DNA of 64,000 bases from Stappia sp. BW2 (lineage in GTDB: Bacteria > Pseudomonadota > Alphaproteobacteria > Rhizobiales > Stappiaceae). Under the pieces are notes generated by a model. It did not search any database. It saw nothing but the letters and a program-made list of their open reading frames with translations, and had not been told where the DNA came from. Below are positions 1-9,146 of this stretch, piece after piece (positions within the stretch are counted from its first letter, which is position 1; each line of letters begins with the position of its first letter). A program made the position numbers and the translations under genes. The stretch lies in NCBI RefSeq assembly GCF_008107695.1, contig NZ_VIRG01000053.1:372001-436000 (forward strand). Direction: 5' to 3'.

Positions 1-144
1 GCCAAATTCATTGACGATAACGGCGTACCGCTGACCATGATTTTCGGTCAGGATGCGGTTGAGAAGGGTGGTCTTGCCGGCCCCCAGATATCCCGTCAAC
101 ACGGTAACGGGAATCTGTGCCTGGCTGTCCTGGGTCGCAGTCAT
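1..144 (-). CDS. G3E-family (CobW/YjiA-like) GTPase, N-terminal fragment
   Basis: Only the first 48 codons lie in the window; the gene runs off the left edge. The fragment starts at the ATG complementary to 142-144. After about 12 residues it contains a strand leading into a P-loop of the form GYLGAGKTT, followed by LLNRIL and, further on, VIVNEFG. This order is characteristic of the G3E metal-chaperone GTPases (CobW, YjiA, HypB relatives), which load a metal such as zinc or cobalt in the cytoplasm. The specific target cannot be told from the N-terminus. It is transcribed divergently from the aminotransferase at 375, sharing the upstream gap. Confidence 0.85.
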   Translation of the reverse strand, partial: MTATQDSQAQIPVTVLTGYLGAGKTTLLNRILTENHGQRYAVIVNEFG

Positions 145-374
145 TGCGCGCTTTCCTGGCAGGAGATGAAGGGTCGCCCGCCGGTTAGCGGGCCGCTTGG
201 GCGGGAATATAAGCATTTCACCGACGTATTGGGAGTGCGCCAGGGAAATTTCCCTCAACTGCGCAAGCCTGTGGACACTCGCCCGAACGTTTTGTCCGTT
301 GTTCAGCCTTTTCAAATCCTTGTCTGCCGCATTAACGTCGCCGGCAGGAAACGCGCACAGGCATGGAGGCCGAA
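145..374. other. Divergent intergenic region, no gene seen
   Basis: This 230-bp gap separates the divergent GTPase and aminotransferase genes and should hold both promoters. A weak -10-like hexamer TATAAG lies at 208-213 on the plus strand, without a convincing -35 partner. No RNA gene or clear operator was found. Confidence 0.4.
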
Positions 375-1556
375 ATGCTGCACACGATTGGCGGATTTGA
401 CCGGATCGGCGAGGAAAATGCGTTTGCCGTGCTGGCGCGGGCAACGCAACTGGCCGAACAGGGACGCGACATCATCAATCTGGGCATCGGTCAGCCGGAT
501 TTCAAAACACCGGATCACATCGTGGAAGCGGCCATCAAGGCCCTGCGTGACGGTCAGCACGGCTACACGCCCGCAACGGGCATAGCGCCCTTGCGTGAAG
601 CGGTTTGCGCCGACCTGCTGAAACGTCACGGAGTGGAGACCGACCCCGGCAACGTTCTGATCGTTCCGGGCGGCAAGGTCACCATGTTCATGGCGATCCT
701 GATGTTTGGCGAACCGGGCACCGAAATTCTCTATCCCGATCCGGGCTTCCCGATCTACCGCTCGATGATCGAGTTCACCGGCGCCCGTCCCGTGCCGGTT
801 CCGATCCGCGAGGAAAATGACTTTGCCTTTTCTGCCGAAGAAACGCTTTCGCTCATCAACGACAAGACGCGGCTTCTCATTTTGAATTCTCCGGCCAATC
901 CCACGGGAGGCGTCACGCCACGAGCGGAGATCGAAAAACTCGTTGCCGGACTTGAACGGTTTCCCGATGTTGCCGTTCTCTCGGACGAAATTTATTCGCA
1001 AATGACCTACGACGGCATGGAGCACGTGTCTTTGCTCGGCTTTCCGTCGCTGCGCGACCGGCTCATCCTGCTCGACGGCTGGTCCAAGACCTACGCCATG
1101 ACCGGCTGGCGCATGGGATTTTCCCTCTGGCCCGACGGCCTGATCGACAAGGCGCGCAAACTGGCGGTCAACGCCTGGTCCTGCGTCAACGCACCGGCCC
1201 AGTTCGGTGCCCTTGCCGCACTCACCGGACCACAAACGGCTGTCGCCGACATGGTTCGGGAATTCGACGGCCGACGCAAGGTAACGGTTGACGGTCTCAA
1301 TGCCATCGAAGGCATTTCCTGCCGTGTCCCACTTGGGGCCTTTTACGCCTTCCCGAATATCGGCAAGACAGGCTGGAAGGCCAAGGAACTTGCGTCTGCC
1401 CTGCTGGAAGAAGCTGGCGTTGCAGTCATTGGCGGCCCCGACTTTGGCGTATTGGGCGAAGGATATATCAGACTGTCTTACGCGAATTCGACCGAAAACA
1501 TCCGTGATGCGCTTGGACGGATCGAAACATTCCTTCACGGAAACCGAGAGTCCTGA
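375..1556 (+). CDS. PLP-dependent class I/II aminotransferase
   Basis: The protein has 393 residues, a normal length for the aspartate aminotransferase fold type I. It should transfer an amino group between an amino acid and a 2-oxo acid in the cytoplasm. It carries the N-terminal LGIGQPDF motif, NSPANPTGG (Asn175), LSDEIYS (Asp204, which contacts the PLP ring nitrogen), and [13 protein letters not shown], with Lys238 as the probable Schiff-base lysine and Arg246 binding the PLP phosphate. I chose the ATG at 375 because a GGAGG lies five bases upstream; an in-frame ATG at 363 would add four residues. The substrate is not evident. It stands alone, with a 151-bp gap before the diguanylate cyclase. 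Confidence 0.9.
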   Translation: MLHTIGGFDRIGEENAFAVLARATQLAEQGRDIINLGIGQPDFKTPDHIVEAAIKALRDGQHGYTPATGIAPLREAVCADLLKRHGVETDPGNVLIVPGGKVTMFMAILMFGEPGTEILYPDPGFPIYRSMIEFTGARPVPVPIREENDFAFSAEETLSLINDKTRLLILNSPANPTGGVTPRAEIEKLVAGLERFPDVAVLSDEIYSQMTYDGMEHVSLLGFPSLRDRLILLDGWSKTYAMTGWRMGFSLWPDGLIDKARKLAVNAWSCVNAPAQFGALAALTGPQTAVADMVREFDGRRKVTVDGLNAIEGISCRVPLGAFYAFPNIGKTGWKAKELASALLEEAGVAVIGGPDFGVLGEGYIRLSYANSTENIRDALGRIETFLHGNRES

Positions 1557-1707
1557 TTTCTCGGAAAAATTACGGATCAACTGCCTCATCAAAGGTTAAC
1601 AAGAACGCTTTCTTCAGGGTGTCTTCACTCACGTATCCCTTTTATTAAACTTTTATTGCGTTGAATGGCCTTCAGGCCCGCGCAATGGCAAGAAAACGGG
1701 GACGCAT

Positions 1708-3879
1708 ATGAGCGAGAACATCACTCTGGATCTTGAACAGACGTTCGGTGAACTCAACGAGTGCGTCATCGTCACCAGCCCTGAGCGTGTCATTGTTTTC
1801 GCAAACAGGGCCATGGCCGAATTGCTCAAGGTCGACCGTGAAGAAGTTGTCGGCACGACGACAAAACGATTTTTTGCCGACGCGAACCAGTTCGACCGCA
1901 TGGCAGACCTTTACCGGGCACCCACCGATCAGCGGCATCGCAAGGCCTATTCAATCGATCTGGTTACCGAAGTCGGTTCAACCGTATCCGTCGAGGTGGT
2001 CAGTGCGCCCCTGTTTGATGAAGCGCACAATCTGACCGGTATCCTGTTCATCGCGAGAGACCTGGCGGAACGAAGAGCCCTCGAAACCAAGCTCAGCGAT
2101 ATTGCCCTGACGCTCGAAGACGCCCTTGACGCGATTTCGGAAGGGTTTGCGCTTTACGACCAAGATGACCGGCTGATCATCTGCAATGACAATTATCGCG
2201 AAATCTATGCCGCATCGGCACCGGCCATGTTCCCCGGAAATCGCTTCGAGGACATTCTGCGCTTTGGCCTGAACCGCAAACAATACGATACCGGCGACTT
2301 GTCGGATGACGAATGGCTGCAGGAGCGCATCGACCGGCATCTGGCGGGTGACGGTTCCATCCTGGAACAAAACCTCGCTGACGGCCGCTGGCTGCGCATT
2401 GCCGAAACAAGGACCCGCAGTGGCGGCATCGCCGGCATCCGCTTCGACATCACGGAACTCAAGGAAGCACGGGCGAAGGCGGAAAATGCCTACAAGAACC
2501 TGTCTCTGATGGCCGACAACATTTTCGCCAGCGTCACCGAGGTCGACCTGGACGGCAAATGCGTCTTCATCAACAAGACTGCCTGTAAATGGTTCAATGA
2601 CACACCGGAAAATCTGATCGGCACTCGGCTGCGCGACCGGCTGACCTGGAAGGAGCGCGAAACCATCCGCGCAACCTTGGAAGAAGCCAAAAGAGGCGAA
2701 AAGGTTGAAACCGAAATCAGCCTGAATTTTCCAGACGGCATTTTGCGCGAATGCATGGTGAGCTGTAACCCCCGCTTCGACGACAATGGTTCGGTCGAAG
2801 CGATCGTGCTGCTGGTTTCCGACATAACCGAAAGGAAGAAGACCGAGCGCACGCTGGCCGAACTATATGGCATCACGTCGACGCGTGAACTTGGCCACGA
2901 AGACAAGATCGCCGAAATCCTCCGTCTTGGCACGGAGCATTTCGAAGTTCCTTTCGGCATCATCAGCCATGTGATTGATGACCACTACACGATCACGCAC
3001 GCCCACAGCCCGAACGGCGAGCTCGCGCCCGGCACATCGTTTCCGCTGCAGGACACCTACTGTCTGCTGACACTCACGGGTGATGAGCCGATCGCGACTG
3101 CCAACGCTGCAAACTCGGAATTCGCCAGGCATCCGTGCTATCAGATCTTCAATCTGGAGACGTATATCGGCGCCCCGCTTTTGGTCGATGGCGAAGTCCA
3201 TGGCACAATCAACTTCACGGCTCCAGACGTACGCAAACGGGCATTCACAGCGTCCGATATTCAGATCGTCCGGCAATTTGCCGATTGGGTCGGGCACGAG
3301 ATTGCCCGCCAGCGCGATCATCAGGCCTTGATGAATGCCAAGATCAACCTGGAGCGGGTTGCCAGCATCGATGACCTGACCCAGATCCTGAATCGCCGGG
3401 CATTCCTGGAACGCGCCAATACCGAAGTTCAACGGTTCCGCCGCACCAAACGCCCCTTCACCGCCGTCATGATAGACATCGACAAGTTCAAGCAGATCAA
3501 CGATCTGTACGGCCACGCAACCGGCGATGAAGTTCTCAGGAAGTTCGCAGATACCGTCAGCGGCGCCCTGCGGTCAGTCGATATCTTCGGCCGCGTCGGC
3601 GGCGAAGAATTCTGCATGATCCTGCACAACGCCGAACTGGACGATGCCATGCTGGTATGTGAGCGCCTGCGGGAGCGGATCATCGCGGAGTGCCAGCTCG
3701 ACATCGTCAAACAGACTGTCACCTGCAGCATGGGTCTTGCCGTTGTCGCCAGGGAAGACCTGGAGTTTTCGACACTCATGCAAAAGGCCGACACGGCGCT
3801 CTATGAAGCCAAGTCGACCGGCCGCAACAAATGTGTAGCCTGCAGGGCCACGCAGCCGGAAGATTTGCCGGCGCTCTGA
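1708..3879 (+). CDS. Diguanylate cyclase with PAS and GAF sensor domains
   Basis: This 723-residue protein should condense two GTP into cyclic di-GMP. From the N-terminus it shows three PAS-like segments (about 12-125, 130-250 and 265-380), the first and third ending in the linker pattern typical of PAS domains, then a GAF-like domain (about 385-530), then a C-terminal GGDEF domain. The active-site loop is GGEEF at 631-635. An RxxD inhibitory site (622-625) lies exactly five residues before it, so product inhibition is expected. No EAL domain and no convincing membrane segment are present, so it looks like a cytoplasmic sensor. A GGGGA lies seven bases before the ATG. The sensed ligand is unknown. 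Confidence 0.93.
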   Translation: MSENITLDLEQTFGELNECVIVTSPERVIVFANRAMAELLKVDREEVVGTTTKRFFADANQFDRMADLYRAPTDQRHRKAYSIDLVTEVGSTVSVEVVSAPLFDEAHNLTGILFIARDLAERRALETKLSDIALTLEDALDAISEGFALYDQDDRLIICNDNYREIYAASAPAMFPGNRFEDILRFGLNRKQYDTGDLSDDEWLQERIDRHLAGDGSILEQNLADGRWLRIAETRTRSGGIAGIRFDITELKEARAKAENAYKNLSLMADNIFASVTEVDLDGKCVFINKTACKWFNDTPENLIGTRLRDRLTWKERETIRATLEEAKRGEKVETEISLNFPDGILRECMVSCNPRFDDNGSVEAIVLLVSDITERKKTERTLAELYGITSTRELGHEDKIAEILRLGTEHFEVPFGIISHVIDDHYTITHAHSPNGELAPGTSFPLQDTYCLLTLTGDEPIATANAANSEFARHPCYQIFNLETYIGAPLLVDGEVHGTINFTAPDVRKRAFTASDIQIVRQFADWVGHEIARQRDHQALMNAKINLERVASIDDLTQILNRRAFLERANTEVQRFRRTKRPFTAVMIDIDKFKQINDLYGHATGDEVLRKFADTVSGALRSVDIFGRVGGEEFCMILHNAELDDAMLVCERLRERIIAECQLDIVKQTVTCSMGLAVVAREDLEFSTLMQKADTALYEAKSTGRNKCVACRATQPEDLPAL

Positions 3880-4178
3880 ACGGGCTACTCCGTTGCAGCG
3901 CGCTCCACAGCATCGCAGTGCACAATTTTTTAGCATTCCTCGGCGTGCGCATTAAATTCAGGCGTGTTTTTGACTAAATACGCAAAAGTGTCGCACCACA
4001 GCGTGTCCATGCCGTTCTTTTGACGCCAGCCTCCGCATATGCGACAGTAGCCTGAGCTTGGCGGAGCGGGACAAAAAGACATTACCTTTATATGTACTAA
4101 TGATACGGACCCTCCGTGCAAGGACCTCTATGGCTTGAATCTTGAAGATTCTTGCCCGAACAGATCTTGGAGGGACAT
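3880..4178. other. Intergenic region, possible tiny ORF only
   Basis: This 299-bp gap is less GC-rich than its surroundings and probably contains the promoter of the UspA-BCCT pair. On the minus strand a short cysteine-containing reading frame (3930 to about 4085) encodes a CRICGGW segment, but nothing else supports it as a gene. No hairpin terminator was seen after the cyclase. Confidence 0.35.
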
Positions 4179-4592
4179 TTGTTCACAAAAATACTAGTTC
4201 CTATCGACTTGGGTCATGCAGATAAACTTGAAAAAGCTATCTCAACAGGCGCTTTCCTAGCGAAATCCAACAGTATTCCTGTGGTATTTGTGGCCGTGAC
4301 CTCAAACACCCCAAGCGCCCTTGCCCACACGCCGGACGAGTTTCGGGAAAAGCTGGCGGCTTTCGCAGCCGCTGAAGGTGAGAAACACGGGATCGAAGCA
4401 TCCAGCCATGCTGCGTTTTCTCATGACCCCGCGATCGACCTTGAACATGCGATTCTCAAGGCCGTTCATGACACGGGCGCGGACCTGGTCGTCATGGCAA
4501 CGCACATCCCGCATGTGCCGGATCATTTCTGGCCATCGAATGGCGGCCGAGTGGCGAGCCATGCGGACGTATCCGTCTTCCTCGTGAGATAA
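4179..4592 (+). CDS. UspA-family universal stress protein
   Basis: The protein has about 137 residues, the usual size of a single-domain UspA. It opens with FTKILVPIDLGH, the typical first strand of the fold, and has a second half with DTGADLVVMATH followed by VASHADVSVFLVR. I place the start at the TTG at 4179 because GGAGGG lies just upstream and the UspA motif begins directly after it; a TTG at 4152 would add nine atypical residues. The glycine-rich ATP-binding loop near the C-terminus is degenerate (SNGGRVASHADVSV). The gene lies 29 bp before a BCCT transporter and is probably co-transcribed with it, which suggests a role in osmotic or uptake stress. Confidence 0.85.
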   Translation: MFTKILVPIDLGHADKLEKAISTGAFLAKSNSIPVVFVAVTSNTPSALAHTPDEFREKLAAFAAAEGEKHGIEASSHAAFSHDPAIDLEHAILKAVHDTGADLVVMATHIPHVPDHFWPSNGGRVASHADVSVFLVR

Positions 4593-4621
4593 CCCCTTTC
4601 CAAAACAAAAGGAGCGCTCCC

Positions 4622-6259
4622 ATGAGCGATAGCGCCAACAATCAAGGCATACCGGATCCGGAAGGCGCCGCCAATATCATCGACACCGAGTACGAGATTG
4701 GCCAGGACAACATCGAAACCTCCGTCGGTCCTTTCAATCTCGATATCCACAATCCGGTCTTCCTGATCTCTGGCCTGACCATCGTTGCTTTCGTCTTTTT
4801 CACTCTTGCGTTTCAGACCGAAGTCGGCCCGATGTTCGACCATCTGCGCAAATGGCTGACGTCGAACCTCGACTGGTTCTTCATCATCTCCGGCAACATC
4901 TTCGTGCTCGTCTGCCTGGCGCTGATCGTCACCCCCCTTGGCAAGGTTCGCATCGGTGGCAAGGACGCCGAGCCCGACTATACCTATTTCGGCTGGTTCG
5001 CCATGCTGTTCGCCGCGGGCATGGGCATTGGCCTGATGTTCTTCGGTGTGCTGGAACCGGTCTATCACATGGCCTTTTCCGAGCCGATTGGCGTACCCAA
5101 GCCCTTTGACGCGGACGGCAATATCATTCCGGAAAACGTTGCGGCTGCGAAAGCCATGGGCATGGCTGCAACGATCTTCCACTGGGGTCTGCACCCCTGG
5201 GCGATTTACGCTGTGGTCGCACTCGCGCTTGCAATCTTCTCCTTCAACAAGGGTCTGCCGCTGACCATGCGCTCGGTGTTCTATCCGATTTTCGGTGAAC
5301 GCACCTGGGGCTGGCCGGGCCATATCATCGATATCACGGCAGTGCTCGCCACGCTGTTCGGCCTCGCCACCTCACTCGGTTTCGGCGCCCAACAGGCCAA
5401 CGCCGGTCTCGATTTCGTCTTTGGTATTCCTGTCAGCACCACGGCACAGGTCGTGTTGATCATCGGCATCACCGGCATCGCACTGGTGTCGGTTCTGCGC
5501 GGTCTCGATGGCGGTGTGAAGGTGCTGTCGGAAATCAACATGCTGATTGCGGCACTGTTGCTGGTCTTCGTGATTGCTGCGGGACCAACGGCAACGCTGT
5601 TCTCCGATTTCTTCTCCAACATTGTTGCCTACGGGAAGGAAATCATACCGCTGTCGATGCCCTTTGGCCGCGAGGACGACAGCTTCCGTCAGGGCTGGAC
5701 AGCCTTCTACTGGGCCTGGTGGATTTCCTGGTCGCCGTTTGTCGGCATGTTCATTGCGCGTGTCAGCCGTGGCCGGACCGTTCGGGAATTCATCGTCTGC
5801 GTCCTGATCATTCCGACCATCGTATCGGTTATCTGGATGACAGCGTTCGGCGGCACCGCCATCGAACAGGTTCTGGCCAGCAACGACAGCCAGGTGCATG
5901 AATATGTGATCGCGAGTTACAGCCCGGAACTGTCGCTATTCGGCATGCTTGCCGATCTGCCGATGGCCTCCATCACCTCGTTCATCGCCATCATTCTTGT
6001 CATCGTGTTCTTCGTCACCTCCTCGGACTCCGGTTCGCTGGTGATCGACACGATCACGGCAGGCGGCAAGGTCGATGCTCCGGTGCCGCAGCGCGTGTTC
6101 TGGTGCACCTTCGAAGGTCTGGTGGCCATCGCGCTTCTGCTCGGCGGCGGCCTCGGCGCCCTGCAGGCAATGGCGGTCTCGACCGGGTTCCCGTTCACGA
6201 TCGTCCTGTTGCTGGCCTGCTACGCCATCTTCAAGGGCCTCGCGGACGAACCGCGCTAG
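4622..6259 (+). CDS. BCCT-family betaine/carnitine/choline transporter
   Basis: This 545-residue inner-membrane protein should have 12 transmembrane helices and import a quaternary ammonium or related zwitterionic compound with Na+ or H+. Family hallmarks are FAAGMGIGLMFFGVLEPVYH, FHWGLHPWAIYAVV, and WWISWSPFVGMFIARVSRG, the last containing the conserved tryptophan segment of helix 8. The C-terminal tail is short, without the long regulatory extension of osmosensory BetP or BetT, so transport may be constitutive. An AAGGAGCG ribosome binding site precedes the ATG. It follows the UspA gene by 29 bp and ends in a strong terminator hairpin. The exact substrate cannot be assigned. Confidence 0.93.
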   Translation: MSDSANNQGIPDPEGAANIIDTEYEIGQDNIETSVGPFNLDIHNPVFLISGLTIVAFVFFTLAFQTEVGPMFDHLRKWLTSNLDWFFIISGNIFVLVCLALIVTPLGKVRIGGKDAEPDYTYFGWFAMLFAAGMGIGLMFFGVLEPVYHMAFSEPIGVPKPFDADGNIIPENVAAAKAMGMAATIFHWGLHPWAIYAVVALALAIFSFNKGLPLTMRSVFYPIFGERTWGWPGHIIDITAVLATLFGLATSLGFGAQQANAGLDFVFGIPVSTTAQVVLIIGITGIALVSVLRGLDGGVKVLSEINMLIAALLLVFVIAAGPTATLFSDFFSNIVAYGKEIIPLSMPFGREDDSFRQGWTAFYWAWWISWSPFVGMFIARVSRGRTVREFIVCVLIIPTIVSVIWMTAFGGTAIEQVLASNDSQVHEYVIASYSPELSLFGMLADLPMASITSFIAIILVIVFFVTSSDSGSLVIDTITAGGKVDAPVPQRVFWCTFEGLVAIALLLGGGLGALQAMAVSTGFPFTIVLLLACYAIFKGLADEPR

Positions 6260-6284
6260 CTCATAGCGATAACGCGACGTGCAA

Positions 6285-6309
6285 CGGGCGGCCCTGGCCG
6301 CCCGTTTTT
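6285..6309 (+). terminator. Rho-independent terminator after the BCCT gene
   Basis: A perfect 8-bp stem (CGGGCGGC at 6285-6292 with GCCGCCCG at 6297-6304) encloses a CCTG loop and is followed at once by TTTTT. It lies 26 bp after the transporter stop codon. Confidence 0.9.
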
Positions 6310-6521
6310 GCGTCTGAAGACACCCCACAACGGTGTGGTCATCCAGGCCAAACGAGGCGCGCACCGGGATCAGGGAACCCCGGTCATAGCAGTCTTGGGA
6401 TTGGTCGAAATTCGTTTAGCGCACCGGATCTGGATCCTGTTCCGCACTTCGTTTGGCACGACCAGGCAGAAGATGGTCTGAAACGCACTGAAAACCGGGC
6501 AGCAACCGCCACCCGTCTTGC

Positions 6522-7613
6522 CTAGTCAGCCAGCTTGGGAGCCAGCCGCACGCCTGGAGGCGGTGAGCTTTCGCGGATCCGCAAGTCGGGCTCGATCACG
6601 ATGGGCGTATTGGGCACGCGGTCACCCGCGATCTGGCGCAGCAGGGTCAAGGCCGCCAGACGGCCGATCTTGTCGGGCTGAGCCGATACCGTAGTAAGCG
6701 CGGGCGTGCGCGCATCAGCGCCGTCGATATCGTCATAACCGGTAATCGCCATGTCAGGACCCGGCTCGACCCCCGCCCGCCGGAACGTTGTCATCATTCC
6801 AAAGGCGACGAGATCATTGAAGCCGACGATAGCTGTGGGGCGATTTTCAGCTTCCAGGATTTGCGGCACTGCGGCCCGGCCGTCAGCCTGTGACATCATT
6901 TCCGGCAGGTCGAGCTGGTTGGCGGGATCGATTCCCGCTTCTTCCAGCGCCTTGCGCCAGCCGGCATTGCGGTAGCGCCCTGTCGAACTGCCACGGCGGC
7001 CGCCTACCATGGCAATGTCCTGGTGCCCCTGTTTGATCAGGTGTTTGGTAATCTGGTAGGTCCCGGCAAGATCGTCGCCGCGCACGCAGGGCGCCCACAC
7101 GCCCGGAACCTCACGCGCCACCAGCGTCACGGGAATTCCCTGATCTACCAGCCTGTTGATCTCCTCTGCGGAGGTTCCCACCGACGGACACAGGATCAAC
7201 CCGTCCGCCCGGTGCTGGAGCAACGTGTTGACGAAAGCGCGCTGGCGTTTGACGTCGTCCCGGTGGTTGCAGATGAAGATCATCTGCCCCTGCTCTTCCA
7301 GCACGTCCTCGAGCGCGGAGAAGACTTCCGCGAAATAGGGGTTCAGAATGTCATGAACGGCAACGCCCACGATCTGGCTTCGGGCAGTGCGCAGGGAGGC
7401 CGCCGACCGGTTATAGATATACCCGATCTCTTCCGCGGTCTGCTTGACCTTTACCCTGGTTTCCTCGGCAACAAGCGGACTGTCACGAAGTGCCAGCGAC
7501 ACGGTTGCCGTGGATATCCCGAGCTGGTCGGCAATATGCCCTAGCGTCAGCCTTTTACCAGGCTTTTGCGGAAATTCCGGCTGGGAGGGAGGGGAACCGT
7601 TGTCTTCAGACAT
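6522..7613 (-). CDS. LacI-family transcriptional regulator
   Basis: The protein has 363 residues. A LacI-type helix-turn-helix begins near residue 21 (LTLGHIADQLGISTATVSLA), followed by the hinge RSAASLRTARSQ. A periplasmic-binding-like sugar sensor domain covers about 80-345 and includes VGVAVHDILNPYFAEVF and AITGYDDIDGADARTPALTTV. The N-terminus resembles MalI-type members. I start it at the ATG complementary to 7611-7613, after which the helix-turn-helix follows normally; the frame is open further upstream but that part is low quality. An 8-bp inverted repeat at 7643-7668 just upstream is a likely autoregulatory operator. The effector is unknown. It converges on the BCCT gene, whose regulation by this protein is unproven. 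Confidence 0.9.
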   Translation of the reverse strand: MSEDNGSPPSQPEFPQKPGKRLTLGHIADQLGISTATVSLALRDSPLVAEETRVKVKQTAEEIGYIYNRSAASLRTARSQIVGVAVHDILNPYFAEVFSALEDVLEEQGQMIFICNHRDDVKRQRAFVNTLLQHRADGLILCPSVGTSAEEINRLVDQGIPVTLVAREVPGVWAPCVRGDDLAGTYQITKHLIKQGHQDIAMVGGRRGSSTGRYRNAGWRKALEEAGIDPANQLDLPEMMSQADGRAAVPQILEAENRPTAIVGFNDLVAFGMMTTFRRAGVEPGPDMAITGYDDIDGADARTPALTTVSAQPDKIGRLAALTLLRQIAGDRVPNTPIVIEPDLRIRESSPPPGVRLAPKLAD

Positions 7614-7642
7614 TCCTATTTCTCGATAACCGCAGCGGCGAT

Positions 7643-7668
7643 GGGAGAGACCGTTATAGCTCTCTCCC
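7643..7668 (-). promoter_or_regulatory. Inverted repeat, candidate LacI-family operator
   Basis: GGGAGAGA (7643-7650) and TCTCTCCC (7661-7668) form a perfect 8-bp inverted repeat with a 10-bp spacer, 30 bp upstream of the regulator's start. On the minus strand the spacer contains TATAAC, which could be a -10 box with TTTACC (7674-7679) as a poor -35. A repressor bound here would block its own promoter. Confidence 0.45.
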
Positions 7669-7728
7669 CTCTGGGTAAACAGGTTTTTCTGTTTTTCCGT
7701 GAATTGCGTTCGCAGTGCAACACCGAGT

Positions 7729-8277
7729 TCAACGCCGTCCCGCAGGGGCGGAATCGTCAAATTCCTCACGCAGATTGACGACAACCCTGCGGTTTTGCGA
7801 CTTGCAAGTCACCTCATCGCAGTCGGTCACCGGCCGCTCCACGCCATATCCCTTTACCCACATGCGCTTGGGATTGACCCCCAGTTTGACCAGTTCGGCC
7901 ATGACAGCGTTGGCCCGCTGGGTCGACAAGGTCTTCTGCGCGGCCTCGCTGCCCGGATCATCGGCATGACCCTGGATCTTGACCAGCCACTTCTTGTTCT
8001 TCTTCAGCCACTTGGCCTGATTTTCGATTGTAATGCGGGCTTCATCCGTGATGACGGCCGATCCCTGATCGAAGTAGATCCGGCGGCCCACATTGAGAAT
8101 GAATTCCTCTTCCGAACCCGGCGAAATAGTGCCGAAACCTGCGGCTGGTGCGTTGGTCACATCCGGTGACGACAAACCGCCGGCACTGTTACAGCCGGCC
8201 AATCCAAATCCAATCATGAGCGCAAATACCGCGCCCCGGCCGATTCGGCCCAAATTCTTTTCCAAGGAAGCCCCCAA
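7729..8277 (-). CDS. OmpA/Pal-like outer-membrane lipoprotein
   Basis: The protein has 182 residues. A hydrophobic signal ends in the lipobox LAGC (Cys29), so the mature protein should be lipidated and anchored to the outer membrane. Residues about 70-170 form an OmpA-like peptidoglycan-binding domain with VGRRIYFDQGSAVIT, IQGHADDPGSE, LSTQRANAVMAELVKLGV and QNRRVVV. The Asp and Arg of the diaminopimelate-binding motif (conserved around TLSTQRA and QNRR) appear present. The gene is not next to tolB or other tol genes, so it is probably an additional Pal-like protein rather than the main Pal. Its neighbour upstream is an L,D-transpeptidase on the same strand, which fits a cell-envelope role. 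Confidence 0.9.
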   Translation of the reverse strand: MGASLEKNLGRIGRGAVFALMIGFGLAGCNSAGGLSSPDVTNAPAAGFGTISPGSEEEFILNVGRRIYFDQGSAVITDEARITIENQAKWLKKNKKWLVKIQGHADDPGSEAAQKTLSTQRANAVMAELVKLGVNPKRMWVKGYGVERPVTDCDEVTCKSQNRRVVVNLREEFDDSAPAGRR

Positions 8278-8369
8278 ATCCTTTTACTGTTTCCCCTCGA
8301 CCGGCAGCACTCAGTCCCCAGAACTGAAGCCCCGCCGGCCGATTGCAAATCGCTGCGGATCAGCGGACC

Positions 8370-9014
8370 TCAGCCCGCGTTCTCGCCCAGATGCTCCAGC
8401 ACCAGGACGCCGGTCCCTTTCGGACAGCGCTGGTAAAGGTCGACAATGTCTTCCGGGAACATGCGGATACAGCCACTCGACACATCATGGCCGATGCTCC
8501 ACGGCTCCAGCGTGCCGTGCAGCCGGTAACCGAGATCGGATCCGTTCCGATAGAGATACATCGCCCGTGGGCCGAGCGGGTTGTTGGCGGCTCCGCCTTC
8601 GACCATTCTGGGCAGATCCGGCTGCCGCTTCAGCATCTCGGGTGGCGGCACCCACCGCGGCCACAGGGCCTTGCGGTCGATCCGTGCGCGGCCAAACCAT
8701 TGGAAGCCTTCGCGCCCGACGCCAACGCCGTATCGAAGCGCTGTATTGTTTTCCCAAACCCAGTAAAGGAAGTGGTTGTTGGTATCGACCACCACTGTTC
8801 CTGGCGGCTCGTCACTGAAATACTTCACCATCTGCCGATGCCAGACGGGATCTATCTTTTTGAAATTGGTTTTCCTGTATTGGAAGCCACTATCTTCCTG
8901 ATAGCCAGTGAAATAAGCGTTTGCAGCTGCATTGGCATGCGCCACCTGCGGCAAGGCCAGAATGCCTGCCGTGGCGGCTGCCCCTGTCAAGAACCTGCGT
9001 CGGTTCAGCTCCAT
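8370..9014 (-). CDS. Tat-exported L,D-transpeptidase (YkuD domain)
   Basis: The 214-residue protein begins with a twin-arginine signal (NRRRFLTGAAATAG, arginines at 5-7) ending near AHA-NAA, so it should be exported folded to the periplasm. The YkuD catalytic domain spans about 70-208. It has His166 in YRLHGT and the nucleophile Cys182 in HDVSSGCIRM, the family signature. Such enzymes form 3-3 peptidoglycan cross-links or attach proteins to peptidoglycan. I start at the ATG complementary to 9012-9014, preceded by a GGGGGG stretch and matching the signal peptide. The Tat route for an L,D-transpeptidase is common in Alphaproteobacteria. Confidence 0.93.
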   Translation of the reverse strand: MELNRRRFLTGAAATAGILALPQVAHANAAANAYFTGYQEDSGFQYRKTNFKKIDPVWHRQMVKYFSDEPPGTVVVDTNNHFLYWVWENNTALRYGVGVGREGFQWFGRARIDRKALWPRWVPPPEMLKRQPDLPRMVEGGAANNPLGPRAMYLYRNGSDLGYRLHGTLEPWSIGHDVSSGCIRMFPEDIVDLYQRCPKGTGVLVLEHLGENAG

Positions 9015-9146
9015 CCCATACCCCCCTTTAAAGGCTGGTGATCCTTCCTGACCGGCGGTTGGATTAACCCCGGAGGGCATTAAGACTGGAACTATCCAAT
9101 TCCGTCAACCACCTGAGGACAGCTTGAGGGCAAATGCGGTTGCGCG

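Noticed and set aside
312-1592. Long minus-strand ORF opposite the aminotransferase
   Set aside because: Mirror of a GC-rich gene; the plus-strand protein has all aminotransferase motifs, the minus-strand one has none.
3930-4121. Minus-strand ORF with CRICGGW and WCDTF segments, possible small zinc protein
   Set aside because: The start would be TTG or a poorly placed ATG, there is no good ribosome binding site, the cysteine spacing fits no family I know, and it lies in a promoter-like gap.
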